From: Phenylobacterium sp.
GTDB lineage: Bacteria > Pseudomonadota > Alphaproteobacteria > Caulobacterales > Caulobacteraceae
Assembly: GCF_013911965.1 (NCBI RefSeq)
Contig: NZ_JACESE010000010.1
Coordinates: 62,001-126,000, forward strand
Length of the DNA stretch: 64,000 nucleotides
Direction of reading: 5' to 3'
How positions within the stretch are numbered: position 1 is the stretch's first letter; every line of letters starts with the position of its first letter. Below are positions 44,258-52,384 of this stretch, in pieces. The translations under genes and the position numbers were made by a program. The notes beneath the pieces were generated by a model. The model ran no database searches. It worked only from the letters and a program-made list of their open reading frames with translations, and was not told where the DNA came from.

Positions 44258-45639
44258 AGTTCGACCTGACGCCGTTCAGACCCGTGCTGGGCCCCATCCG
44301 TCCGCTCGATGCGCGCTTCGACGTGGGCGACCACGAGCCGGACCGCGAGCTGAAGCAGCGCCTGTGGCGGCCGATCGTCGTCGGCTGCATCTTCGTCGGG
44401 GTCTTCGTGGTCGGCCTGCTGATCTGGGCCGCCCTGGCCAATATCAGCGCCGCCACCGTCGCGCCGGCCGAGGTGCGCGTGGAGGCCAACCGCAAGACCC
44501 TGCGCCACCGTGAAGGCGGCGTGGTCTCGCAGATCCTGGTGCGCGAGGGCGAACTGGTCGAGGCGGGCGAGCCGCTGCTGCGCTTCGACGACGTCCAGGC
44601 CCGGGCGGCCGTCGACGTGCTGCAGAATCAGACGGACGCGGTGCTGGCCCAGGTCGCGCGCTTCGCCGCCGAATCGACGGGTTCGCGCAACCTGACCTTC
44701 CCCGAGGCGCTGACCAGCCGGATGTCCGACCCGCGGGTGGCGGGGATCGTCCGCGACCAGCAGCTCCTGTTCACCACGCGCCTGCAGTTCTTCGAGAGTC
44801 AGCAGGCGGTGCTCACCCAGCGGGTCGAGCAGCTGGCGACCCAGATGGTCGGCGTGCAGGCCCAGATCGACTCCGTCGAGCAGCAGATCGAGCTGACCGA
44901 GGAGGAGCTGGCCGGCTACCAGACGCTTTTCGAGAAGGGCTATGCGCCCAAGACGCTGATCCTGCGCTACGAGCGGAGCCTGTCGGAGCTGAAAGGCCGT
45001 CAGGGCGCCCTCCTGGCCGAGCTCAACCGTCTGCGTCAGGCCCAGGGCGAGGCGCGCCTGCAGCTCACCACCCTGCGCGACGAGCGAATCAGCCAGGCGG
45101 CCGAAGGGCTGCGCCAGATGCAGACCCAGCTTTCGGACGTGGGCCCCAGGCTGACCGCCGCCCAGCAGGTGCTCGACCGCACCACGGTGCGCTCGCCCGT
45201 GGCCGGTTACGTGCTGAACCTGACCCAGTTCACGGTCGGCGGCGTGGTGGCGCCCGGCGAACTGCTGATGGACGTGGTGCCGGCCGACGCGGCGCTCATC
45301 GTCACCGCGCGTATTCCGCCGAAGGACATCGACAGCGTCCATGTGGGCCAGGAGGCGCGGGTGACCATCTCGGCCTTCAATTCCCGCAAGGTCGCGCCCC
45401 TCGACGCCACCGTGGTGACGGTCTCGGCCGACCGCCTGCTCGACGCCAACACCGGCGAGGCCTATTTCCAGGCCGATCTGCGCATCGCGCCGGAGGCCCT
45501 CAAGGAGCTGCCCGCCGGTCAGGAACTGTCCCCCGGCATGCCGGCCCAGGCGATGATCGTCACCGGCGAACGCTCCATCCTTTCCTACCTGGTCAATCCG
45601 CTCACGGACACGATCGGGGAGGCCATGCGCGAGGAGTAG
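44254..45639 (+). CDS. Type I secretion membrane fusion protein (RsaE/HlyD family)
   Basis: A 461-residue periplasmic adaptor. It has a cytoplasmic N-terminus, a single membrane helix at about residues 45-68, a lipoyl-like half (VEANRKTLRHREGGVVSQILVREGELVEAGEPLLRFD), long coiled-coil helices (QIDSVEQQIELTEEELAGYQTLFEKGYAPK) and a second lipoyl half (RTTVRSPVAGYVLN). The VVAPGELLMDVVP motif belongs to the HlyD/PrtE family. It overlaps the ABC transporter gene by ATGA and couples it to an outer-membrane TolC-like channel encoded elsewhere. Confidence 0.94.
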   Translation: MKFDLTPFRPVLGPIRPLDARFDVGDHEPDRELKQRLWRPIVVGCIFVGVFVVGLLIWAALANISAATVAPAEVRVEANRKTLRHREGGVVSQILVREGELVEAGEPLLRFDDVQARAAVDVLQNQTDAVLAQVARFAAESTGSRNLTFPEALTSRMSDPRVAGIVRDQQLLFTTRLQFFESQQAVLTQRVEQLATQMVGVQAQIDSVEQQIELTEEELAGYQTLFEKGYAPKTLILRYERSLSELKGRQGALLAELNRLRQAQGEARLQLTTLRDERISQAAEGLRQMQTQLSDVGPRLTAAQQVLDRTTVRSPVAGYVLNLTQFTVGGVVAPGELLMDVVPADAALIVTARIPPKDIDSVHVGQEARVTISAFNSRKVAPLDATVVTVSADRLLDANTGEAYFQADLRIAPEALKELPAGQELSPGMPAQAMIVTGERSILSYLVNPLTDTIGEAMREE

Positions 45640-45670
45640 GAAGGCGCCTGCGGGCCTTGTGGTTCGCGGC

Positions 45671-45699
45671 TTCGTCCGCCTCGGGACGGGGTGCTTTTT
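45671..45699 (+). terminator. Weak intrinsic terminator or attenuator after the membrane fusion gene
   Basis: A short stem (CGTCC at 45673-45677 with GGACG at 45684-45688, extendable by two G-U pairs) is followed by five T at 45695-45699. The gap between stem and T-run is longer than ideal, so partial read-through into the RTX gene is possible. Confidence 0.4.
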
Positions 45700-45862
45700 C
45701 GTATTGCGTATCGACCGAGCATCCGATACCTCTTCCTCGGGCTCGTTTAACCTTCGCCACGTCCATGTGCTATGGCGTCGCGTAGGGACCGCTAGGACCG
45801 CTCCATCCGAGTGATGGTGGCCAGGCGTTCTGGGGTCCATGTGACACTGACTGGAGAGAAGC
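45700..45862 (+). promoter_or_regulatory. Upstream control region of the RTX gene
   Basis: This holds a perfect dyad GTATCG (45708-45713) / CGATAC (45724-45729) with a 10-base spacer, and a possible promoter TTAACC (45747-45752) with GCTATG (45769-45774), 16 bases apart, which would leave a leader of about 80 bases. The ribosome-binding site is GGAGAG at 45853-45858. The separate promoter fits a highly expressed structural protein, but the boxes are read by eye. Confidence 0.35.
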
Positions 45863-47737
45863 ATGGCTAACTATTTCTTCGAGACCATCACGGCTGCGCA
45901 GGCGCTCGGGTACACCGCGGGCACCGACCAGCTGGCGTTCCAAGACGCGAACGCCTCTGCCTCGCAGGTGACGGTCCGCTACATCCCGGCAGCGGGCGCC
46001 GATCCGGCGCGCGTCAGCCTGACCTACAACGGCGTGACGAAGATCTTCGGCACCGGCATCTACGGTGAGAACGACTTCTTCTTCTCGAACGGCTCGGTCC
46101 TGTTCGTCGGCGACCCGGCCGCGGGTGAAACCCAATCCGGTTCGTCCGCCATGGACGGCCTGTTCGGCGGCGACGGCGCCGACAGCCTGGCCGGCCTGGA
46201 AGGCGCGAACTTCATCCAAGGCAACGCCGGCAACGACACCACCTCGGCCGGTTCTTCGGCTGACGTCGTGTACGGCGGTCAGGGCAACGACCAGCTGGCG
46301 GCCGGCACCGGCAACAACTGGATCCAGGGCAACCTCGGCAACGACTCGATCACGGGCGGTTCCTCGACCACCTACGCCGAGACGCTGCTGGGCGGTCAGG
46401 GCAACGACACCATCAACGGTGGCGACGGCCGTGACTTCCTGAACGGCAACCTGGGCAACGACTCGCTGCTCGGCGCCGCTGGCAACCAGACCCTCATGGG
46501 TGAAGCCGGCACCGACACCGTCGATGGCGGCGCCGGTAACGACTACATCGATGGCGGCGACGACGCCGACAACCTGACGGGCGGCGACGGCAACGACACC
46601 GCCTTCGGCGGCACGGGCACCGACACGCTGGCCGGCGGCAACAATAACGACTACCTGCAGGGCAATGTCGGCGCTGACTCCGTCAACGGCGGCGCGGGCA
46701 ACGACACCCTGTACGGCGGTCAAGACGCCGACGAGATGGACGGCGACGCCGGCAACGACCGCGCCAACGGCAACCTCGGCAACGACTCGATGACGGCTGG
46801 CGCCGGCAACGACACCCTGCTGGGCGGCCAAGGCGACGACACGATCGTCGGCACCTCGGGTTCCAACATCCTGAACGGCAACCTGGGCAACGACTCGGTC
46901 CTCGGCGGCACCGACGCTGACGTCATCTACGGTGAAGACGGCGCCGACGCCCTCGATGGCGGCGCTGGCAACGACTCCGTCGACGGCGGCGCGGGCAACG
47001 ACAACGTGTCGGGCAGCGCGGGCAACGACACGCTCGTGGGTCAAGACGGCAACGACCAAGTCGACGGCGGCGGCGACAACGACGCCATCTCGGGTCAGGC
47101 CGGCAACGACACCCTCACCACCGGCGCGGGCAACGACACCGCCTCCGGCGGCGAAGGCAACGACTCGATCGACGGTTCGGCTGGCGGCAACAACGTGATG
47201 GCGGGTGACGCCGGCAACGACACCGTCACCGGTGGCGCCGGCAACGACACCGTCACCGGCGGTGACGGCAACGACACCCTCAACACCGGCGACGGCGCCA
47301 ACGCCGCGGTCGGCGGCGCGGGCAACGACAGCATCACCGGCGGTGCGAACGCCGACACCATCACGGGCGGCGCTGGCGCCGACACCGTGACGGGCGCTGC
47401 TGGCGCTGACGTCTTCGTCTTCGGCGCGGGCGACACGTCGAACAGCACGCCGATCGATCGGATCACCGACTTCACGACGGCCGATGACTCCATCAACGTG
47501 GGCATCGCCGGCACGGCTACGAACTACATCGAAGCCAACGAAGTCGCCGATTACGCGACCGCTCTGAACACCGCCTCGAGCATCATCCAGGGCGGCGCTC
47601 AGGACATCGTGGTGGTCGACGTCGGTGCGGACGTGTACGTCTTCGCCGACATCACCGGCACGAACGCGGTCGGCACGGTCGTCCACCTGGTGGGCGTCCA
47701 GCTCGGCACGATCGACGAAACCGACTTCGTGGCCTAA
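45863..47737 (+). CDS. RTX calcium-binding protein, probable type I secreted surface or S-layer-like protein
   Basis: A 624-residue acidic protein without signal peptide or cysteine and with almost no lysine. After an N-terminal domain of about 95 residues come about 420 residues of glycine/asparagine/aspartate nonapeptide repeats (GGAGNDT, GGDGNDT types) that bind calcium and fold as beta-rolls. The last 110 residues (DVFVFGAGDTSNSTPIDRITDF to the terminal DETDFVA) are a typical uncleaved C-terminal type I secretion signal. It lies just after the RsaD/RsaE-like pair, as expected for its substrate. It is much shorter than Caulobacter RsaA (1026 residues) and lacks an RsaA-size N-terminal LPS-anchoring domain, so S-layer function is inferred. 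Confidence 0.9.
   Translation: MANYFFETITAAQALGYTAGTDQLAFQDANASASQVTVRYIPAAGADPARVSLTYNGVTKIFGTGIYGENDFFFSNGSVLFVGDPAAGETQSGSSAMDGLFGGDGADSLAGLEGANFIQGNAGNDTTSAGSSADVVYGGQGNDQLAAGTGNNWIQGNLGNDSITGGSSTTYAETLLGGQGNDTINGGDGRDFLNGNLGNDSLLGAAGNQTLMGEAGTDTVDGGAGNDYIDGGDDADNLTGGDGNDTAFGGTGTDTLAGGNNNDYLQGNVGADSVNGGAGNDTLYGGQDADEMDGDAGNDRANGNLGNDSMTAGAGNDTLLGGQGDDTIVGTSGSNILNGNLGNDSVLGGTDADVIYGEDGADALDGGAGNDSVDGGAGNDNVSGSAGNDTLVGQDGNDQVDGGGDNDAISGQAGNDTLTTGAGNDTASGGEGNDSIDGSAGGNNVMAGDAGNDTVTGGAGNDTVTGGDGNDTLNTGDGANAAVGGAGNDSITGGANADTITGGAGADTVTGAAGADVFVFGAGDTSNSTPIDRITDFTTADDSINVGIAGTATNYIEANEVADYATALNTASSIIQGGAQDIVVVDVGADVYVFADITGTNAVGTVVHLVGVQLGTIDETDFVA
46185..47400 (+). repeat. RTX nonapeptide-coding repeat array
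   Basis: The nine-codon (27-base) period is marked by a recurrent GGCAACGAC core. Interspersed among canonical GGxGxD units are about six variant blocks encoding (I/L)(Q/N)GN(L/V/A)GNDS, spaced at irregular multiples, in which the first Asp/Gly positions are replaced by Asn. Confidence 0.9.
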
Positions 47738-47763
47738 GCCACGACCGATCGGAAACGATCTTG

Positions 47764-47792
47764 GGGGCCGCTCTTCGGAGCGGCCCCTTTTT
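47764..47792 (+). terminator. Strong intrinsic terminator of the RTX gene
   Basis: A perfect 10-base-pair GC-rich stem (47764-47773 with 47778-47787) closed by a TTCG tetraloop is followed directly by five T (47788-47792). It lies 27 bases after the RTX stop codon and is the best terminator in the window. Confidence 0.95.
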
Positions 47793-47857
47793 CGTGCCCG
47801 TAACAGCGTCCGCTGAACCTTCCGGGACCACGGCTTTCGAGCTAAGGCGGCAGTCGC

Positions 47858-49567
47858 ATGACCAACGCCGCCATCTTCTTCCATCCCGACGGCTACGCCA
47901 CGGACCGCGAGCGGCTGATGGGCCGCCACTCCGCGGGTGAGAGCTTTCTCCGCGGATTCATCCGCCACGCGGATGCTGACCGCCTTCATCTCTGGAAGGC
48001 CAAGAACCAGCGGCACGCCGCCTTCGAGGCCTTGCTTGAAGCGATCGAGCCGCCCGGCCGTCCGGTACGCTGGATCGGCATGCAGGACCGGGTGGGCCTC
48101 CAGGACCCCGGCTGCGTCTTCATCCCCAGCCCGACGATCGGGGACGAGGCCTGGCGACGCCGGCGCTACGGCCGCAGCCGCTACAGCCTGTGCGGCCTGA
48201 CCCACACCACGGCCACGCACCGGGCCATCGACGCCCTGGCGGATCTGGTCATCAGTCCGCTGGAGCCATGGGACGGCCTGATCTGCACCTCGGCCGCGGT
48301 CCGGCAGAGTGTGGAGCTACAGCTCGAGGCGGTGCGCGAGGATCTCCGCCTGCGCCTGGGCGCGACCCGACTGCCGCAGCCGCAACTCACCACCCTGCCG
48401 CTGGGCGTCAACGGCGAGGACTTCCGCCACGACCCCCAGGCCCGTGCGGCCTGGCGCGAACGCCTGGGCATCCCCGAGCACGCCGTGGCGGCGCTCTATG
48501 TGGGGCGGCTCAATGTCCTGGCGAAGATGAACCCCGCCCTGATGGCCCAGGCGCTGGAGCGCGTCGCCGGCCGGACGGATCAGCCGATCCACTGGATCGT
48601 CTCAGGCTGGGCGCCGACCGAGGCGGACTGGGAGGGGTTCCACGCCGCCACCCGCGCCTTCTGCCCCAGCGTCACCTATCACGCCGTGGACGGCCGCAAG
48701 CCCGACACCCGTTTCTCCATCTGGTCGGCGGCCGACCTCTTCATCTCCTTCTCCGACAACATCCAGGAGACCTTCGGCCTGACGCCGGCCGAAGCCATGG
48801 CCGCCGGCCTGCCCTGCGTGGTCAGCGACTGGAACGGCTATCGCGACACGGTCCGCCACGGGCTCGACGGCTTCCGAATCCCCACCTGCGCCCCCAGGCC
48901 CGGCCTGACGGAGGACCTGGTCTTCCATCACGACTATGGCTGGACCGCCTATGAGAACTATGTGGGCGCCGTCGCCCAGATGGTGTCCATCGACCTGGAG
49001 GCGGCGAGCCGGGCCATACTCGACCTCGTCGAGAACCCGGACCTGCGCCGCCGCATGGGCGCGGCCGGGCGCCGCCGTATCGACGAGGCGCTCGACTGGA
49101 AGGCCGTCATTCCCCGGTACCAGGCCTTCTGGGGCGAACTGGCCAGCCGCCGCGCCGCGGCCCAGGCCGAGCCGCCGGCCATCGCCGCCCATCTCAAGAA
49201 CCCGCGCCGCCTCGACCCGCTCACCCTCTTCGCCAGCTATCCCACGCAGGCCCTGCATCCGGCCGACCGGATCGTGGTGGGATCGGTGGCCGACTGGACC
49301 GAGGCCGAGGCGCGCCTCTCGCGCAACCTCGCCGCCGCCGGCCAATGGGCCATGGCGCTTCCGGCCGAACGCAAGGCGATCTTCGACCAGGTCGCCGCAG
49401 GCGGTGGCGTCCGGGTTCATCAGATCGTCCAGGCCGCACCCGCCGATCGGCGGCCCTTCGTGGAGCGCTCGCTCACCTGGATGATGAAGTTCGACGTCCT
49501 GCGCCTGGCGCGCCATGCCGACGTGCCCCCCGAGCCGGAGGCGCAGAACGACGGCGGCGGGCGATAG
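47858..49567 (+). CDS. Glycosyltransferase family 4 protein with C-terminal extension
   Basis: A 569-residue GT-B protein. The nucleotide-sugar domain has VGRLNVLAKMNPALM and FSDNIQETFGLTPAEAMAAGLPCVVSDWNGYRDTV, the EX7E motif of GT4. The N-terminal domain starts AIFFHPDGYATDRERLMGRHSAGESFLRGF. About 140 residues beyond the GT domain (from about residue 430) form an extra region with DQVAAGGGVRVHQIVQ. In Caulobacter, glycan genes for the S-layer-anchoring polysaccharide also lie beside rsaDE. The ATG at 47858 is after the RTX terminator, so the gene needs its own promoter in 47793-47857. Confidence 0.87.
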   Translation: MTNAAIFFHPDGYATDRERLMGRHSAGESFLRGFIRHADADRLHLWKAKNQRHAAFEALLEAIEPPGRPVRWIGMQDRVGLQDPGCVFIPSPTIGDEAWRRRRYGRSRYSLCGLTHTTATHRAIDALADLVISPLEPWDGLICTSAAVRQSVELQLEAVREDLRLRLGATRLPQPQLTTLPLGVNGEDFRHDPQARAAWRERLGIPEHAVAALYVGRLNVLAKMNPALMAQALERVAGRTDQPIHWIVSGWAPTEADWEGFHAATRAFCPSVTYHAVDGRKPDTRFSIWSAADLFISFSDNIQETFGLTPAEAMAAGLPCVVSDWNGYRDTVRHGLDGFRIPTCAPRPGLTEDLVFHHDYGWTAYENYVGAVAQMVSIDLEAASRAILDLVENPDLRRRMGAAGRRRIDEALDWKAVIPRYQAFWGELASRRAAAQAEPPAIAAHLKNPRRLDPLTLFASYPTQALHPADRIVVGSVADWTEAEARLSRNLAAAGQWAMALPAERKAIFDQVAAGGGVRVHQIVQAAPADRRPFVERSLTWMMKFDVLRLARHADVPPEPEAQNDGGGR

Positions 49568-49605
49568 GGCCTGCGGAACGCATCGGATTGTCGGGAAGGG
49601 CGTGA

Positions 49606-49643
49606 GGCCGGGCCATAGCTGGCATGGGCGCTATGGCCCGGCC
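49606..49643. terminator. Long perfect inverted repeat between convergent genes
   Basis: A 13-base arm (49606-49618) and its exact complement (49631-49643) are separated by 12 bases. It lies 39 bases after the glycosyltransferase stop and can form a GC-rich hairpin, but no T-run follows on either strand. It may be a Rho-assisted or bidirectional terminator or an RNA stability element; a protein-binding site is also possible. Confidence 0.5.
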
Positions 49644-49783
49644 GAAGCGACACAGCCTTGGAGAGCAGGGCTGACATCAAACTGTAGCTTAGTCCGCCGC
49701 AGTGCGAAAGAGCCTGTGTCGGGCAAGCGACGGGAATCCGCTGCTTTTCCCCCTGCGGCCAGCGCGGCGACTGCGGCCGGACG

Positions 49784-50797
49784 TCAGAAGGCGAGCTGGA
49801 ATTCGCGTTCCAGGACGCGCTGGCCGCCCCGCTCAACCCAGTACTGCGCCCGATAGGCGCCCGGCGGCCAGCCCTCGGCCGGGGTGCGGCGCCCGGCATA
49901 GAGCAGGTACTGGGCCTTGGCCCGGTCCAGGGGCTCCTCCGCGGTCTCGGCGAGCACGGTTCCGTCCGGAGCCAGGACCTTGAGGTGTTGCACGTCGCCC
50001 CCCTCCAGACCGATCGCACGGACATAGGCGACCAGGGCGGGCGCATGCTGGGCGGCGTCGGCGACCCCGCCGTCCTCCAGCGCCTCCATGCTCACCGCCC
50101 CGCTGGAGAAGCCGGTGTTCAGCACCGCCCCCTCGCGATAGGCCATGGCCTTCAGGGCGGCGGGCGACCAGAGCGCGCCGCGCGCGGCGCAGCCGCCGGC
50201 GGACATGTCCGGGGCGAAGGGATCGACCACCTGGCCGTCGCGGCGCACCGTGAAGTGCAGGTGCGGATATTCGGTGTTCCCGGACAGCCCGATGCGGGCG
50301 ATGGCCTGGCCCGCCTGGACCTGTTCGCCCTGCCGGACCAGCAGGCTGTTGCGCGCCAGGTGGCAGTATTGCGTCTCCCAGCCTTCGCCGTGGTCGATCA
50401 CCACGCCGTTGCCGCACTCCATGCCGTCGACGGGAGAGGCGTCCGCCGAGCGGACGGAGACGTCGGCGACGCCGTCCCGCAGCCGGGCGACGACGCCGGG
50501 CGCGGCGGCCAGCACATAGACCCCGGCCCGCTGGGCGGCCATGCTGGGCACGCGGATGTCGACGCCCTTGTGGTCCTGGTAGGTGCGCTCCTCGCAGCGA
50601 TAGTCCTTCGCGCCGGGGCCCGGATCGCGGTCCACATAGTTCTGGATCTCGCAGGTCTGGCCCAGAACGCAGTCGACCGGGAAGACGAGTTGCGGTCCCG
50701 CCGGCGCTTCCGCCGCCTGGGGCGGCTCGCCCTGACTCTGTCCGGCCGGAGAACAGGCGGCGAGCAGGACAAGGGCGGCGAGCGGCGAGGGCTTCAC
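49784..50797 (-). CDS. M23 family metallopeptidase, lipoprotein
   Basis: A 337-residue protein with a lipoprotein signal (PLAALVLLAACSP, lipid Cys at about 15). The LytM/M23 domain has the zinc ligands HKGVD and, near its end, HLHF, with YCHLARNSLL between. M23 enzymes cleave peptidoglycan cross-bridges or act as activators of amidases. A C-terminal region of about 120 residues follows the peptidase domain. Start is GTG at 50797. It may help envelope remodelling near the export machinery, but lies on the opposite strand from the glycan genes and may be unrelated. Confidence 0.9.
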   Translation of the reverse strand: MKPSPLAALVLLAACSPAGQSQGEPPQAAEAPAGPQLVFPVDCVLGQTCEIQNYVDRDPGPGAKDYRCEERTYQDHKGVDIRVPSMAAQRAGVYVLAAAPGVVARLRDGVADVSVRSADASPVDGMECGNGVVIDHGEGWETQYCHLARNSLLVRQGEQVQAGQAIARIGLSGNTEYPHLHFTVRRDGQVVDPFAPDMSAGGCAARGALWSPAALKAMAYREGAVLNTGFSSGAVSMEALEDGGVADAAQHAPALVAYVRAIGLEGGDVQHLKVLAPDGTVLAETAEEPLDRAKAQYLLYAGRRTPAEGWPPGAYRAQYWVERGGQRVLEREFQLAF

Positions 50798-50866
50798 GCA
50801 GGGTCTCCCGAGACGAAGGCAGGGGCGCAGCCTGGCCCAACCCGCCGACGGAATTATGGCGACGCC

Positions 50867-51496
50867 TCAGCCGGGCTTCACCCGCAGCAGCGCCAGGCCG
50901 AAGCCGATGAAGATGAGGCCGGTCACCCGGTCGAACAGACGCTTGACCGCGGGCCGGCTCAGATGGCGCGCCAGCGAACGTCCGCCGAGCGCATAGACGC
51001 CGTACCAGAAACTCTCCACCACGGCGAAGGTGAGCACCAGCATGGCGAACTGCGGCGCCCGCGGCAGGGCCGGATCGATGAACTGGGGCAGGAAGGCCGC
51101 GGCGAACAGGATCAGCTTGGGATTGCTGATGCTGATGGCGAAACCGCCCCGGAAGAGGGCGGCCGGGGAGAGGGCGGCGGCGAGCGCAGGCGATCCGACG
51201 TCGAGCGGCCGGGCCTCGCTCCGCCAGGCTTTGACGCCGAGGAAGATCAGGTAGGCGACGCCGGCGTAGCGCAGCACCTCGAAGGCGCCGGGGAGGGCCA
51301 GGAACAGGGTGGCCAGTCCCGCCGCCGAGGCCGCCAGAACCAGGACGATGCCGCTCAGACAGCCGGCCATGGCCGCCACGCTGCGGCGCAGGCCCAGGTC
51401 CACGCTGCGCGACAGGATGTGCAGCATGTTGGGTCCGGGCGTGCCCGAGAGCAGGAAGACCGCGCCCACGAACAGCCACCAGGTCTGAAGGGTCAT
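50867..51496 (-). CDS. LysE family translocator
   Basis: A 209-residue inner-membrane protein with about six helices and the family opening FVGAVFLLSGTPGPNMLHILSRSVDLG. RhtB/LysE proteins export amino acids, homoserine lactones or related small molecules. The ATG at 51496 gives the expected length. It is 69 bases upstream of the M23 gene on the same strand; co-transcription is possible. The substrate cannot be read from the sequence. Confidence 0.9.
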   Translation of the reverse strand: MTLQTWWLFVGAVFLLSGTPGPNMLHILSRSVDLGLRRSVAAMAGCLSGIVLVLAASAAGLATLFLALPGAFEVLRYAGVAYLIFLGVKAWRSEARPLDVGSPALAAALSPAALFRGGFAISISNPKLILFAAAFLPQFIDPALPRAPQFAMLVLTFAVVESFWYGVYALGGRSLARHLSRPAVKRLFDRVTGLIFIGFGLALLRVKPG

Positions 51497-51553
51497 GTCG
51501 TCGCATCTTCGGCCGGGAGGAAGGCCTCCGCTAGCACCGGCGGCGATGCGCCG

Positions 51554-52294
51554 CTAGCCGAAGGTGAGGCCGGTCAGGGCCTGCAGGCGCGCCATGTCGC
51601 GGGCGTAGATCGCGCGCAGAGCCGCGGCGTCCTCGGGCGTCAGGCGGGAGGGATAGGCGATGTCGCGCGCCTCGTGCACCCGGCGCGGCCGGACCTCCGG
51701 GAAGGGCCCGACGCCCAGGAAGGCGCAGACCTCCGACAGCGTAGCCGCCGGATCGGCGTCCAGGGCGCCGGCCTGCAGGATCAGCACCTGCTCGCGCGGG
51801 AAGAGGGCGAAGAGCCGCTCGATCTGCTCGCCGTAGAAGCCGCGCTCCACATAGCTGAACTCCCGATGCCAGCCCCAGGGCTGCGCGTCGAACAGGCGCG
51901 TGCGGCCGCGGCGGACGCACCAGTCGAAGGGCGCCGTCTCCACGCCGCGGGCATATTCCATCTTCCAGTGGGAGAAGGCGCGCTCCACCGGATCGCGCAG
52001 CAGGACGATCAGCCGGATGTCGGGCCGGTAGGCGCGGATGCGCTCCAGGCTGTTCTTCCAGTAGAGATAGATGGGCGTGGCCTCGCCCCACAGCTTGGTG
52101 CGGTCGGACAGACCGAAGCGGGCGTGGTAGTCGCCGTAGTCGGGCGCCGCCCAGTCGCGGGCCTCGTCGTCGAAGAAGTGGACCTCCTTCACGTCCGACA
52201 GGCCGATCTGCGGGTGGTCCCCCAGATAGTCGAACAGCGCCGTCGTGCCGGCCTTCTGAGCGCCGGCGATGATGAAGTCGACCTTCGGCTCCAC
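51554..52294 (-). CDS. Sulfotransferase family protein
   Basis: A 246-residue protein with a typical PAPS 5'-phosphosulfate loop near the N-terminus (FIIAGAQKAGTTALFDYL) and the 3'-phosphate site LIVLLRDPVERAFSHWKMEY. It matches the Sulfotransfer_1/heparan-sulfate-type family. It is the third sulfotransferase-like gene in the island, divergent from the operon for CDP-sugar synthesis. The GTG at 52294 is the start. The likely role is sulfation of the surface glycan. Confidence 0.87.
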   Translation of the reverse strand: MEPKVDFIIAGAQKAGTTALFDYLGDHPQIGLSDVKEVHFFDDEARDWAAPDYGDYHARFGLSDRTKLWGEATPIYLYWKNSLERIRAYRPDIRLIVLLRDPVERAFSHWKMEYARGVETAPFDWCVRRGRTRLFDAQPWGWHREFSYVERGFYGEQIERLFALFPREQVLILQAGALDADPAATLSEVCAFLGVGPFPEVRPRRVHEARDIAYPSRLTPEDAAALRAIYARDMARLQALTGLTFG

Positions 52295-52384
52295 GGGTGC
52301 TCCTCGCCTGCGGCGCGGCTCCTTGGGCCCCCGGCGCGGGTTACGGCTTCATCGGGCCGCAGATGCGCGATAAGAGGGGGACGA

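Noticed and set aside
46185-47400. Repetitive DNA considered as a possible CRISPR or minisatellite
   Set aside because: The repeats are codon-phased, degenerate and encode RTX nonapeptides, with no unique spacers.
43939-48220. Very long minus-strand frames opposite the adaptor and RTX genes, one of them a valine/alanine-rich repeat protein
   Set aside because: The apparent repeats (GVVA types) are the reverse complement of RTX-coding repeats; the RTX protein has a genuine secretion signal, ribosome-binding site and terminator.
49985-52384. Upstream extension of the 52385 methyltransferase as a 1072-codon frame
   Set aside because: The extension is antisense to the M23, LysE and sulfotransferase genes and has no domain; the family length fits a start at 52385 or 52436.
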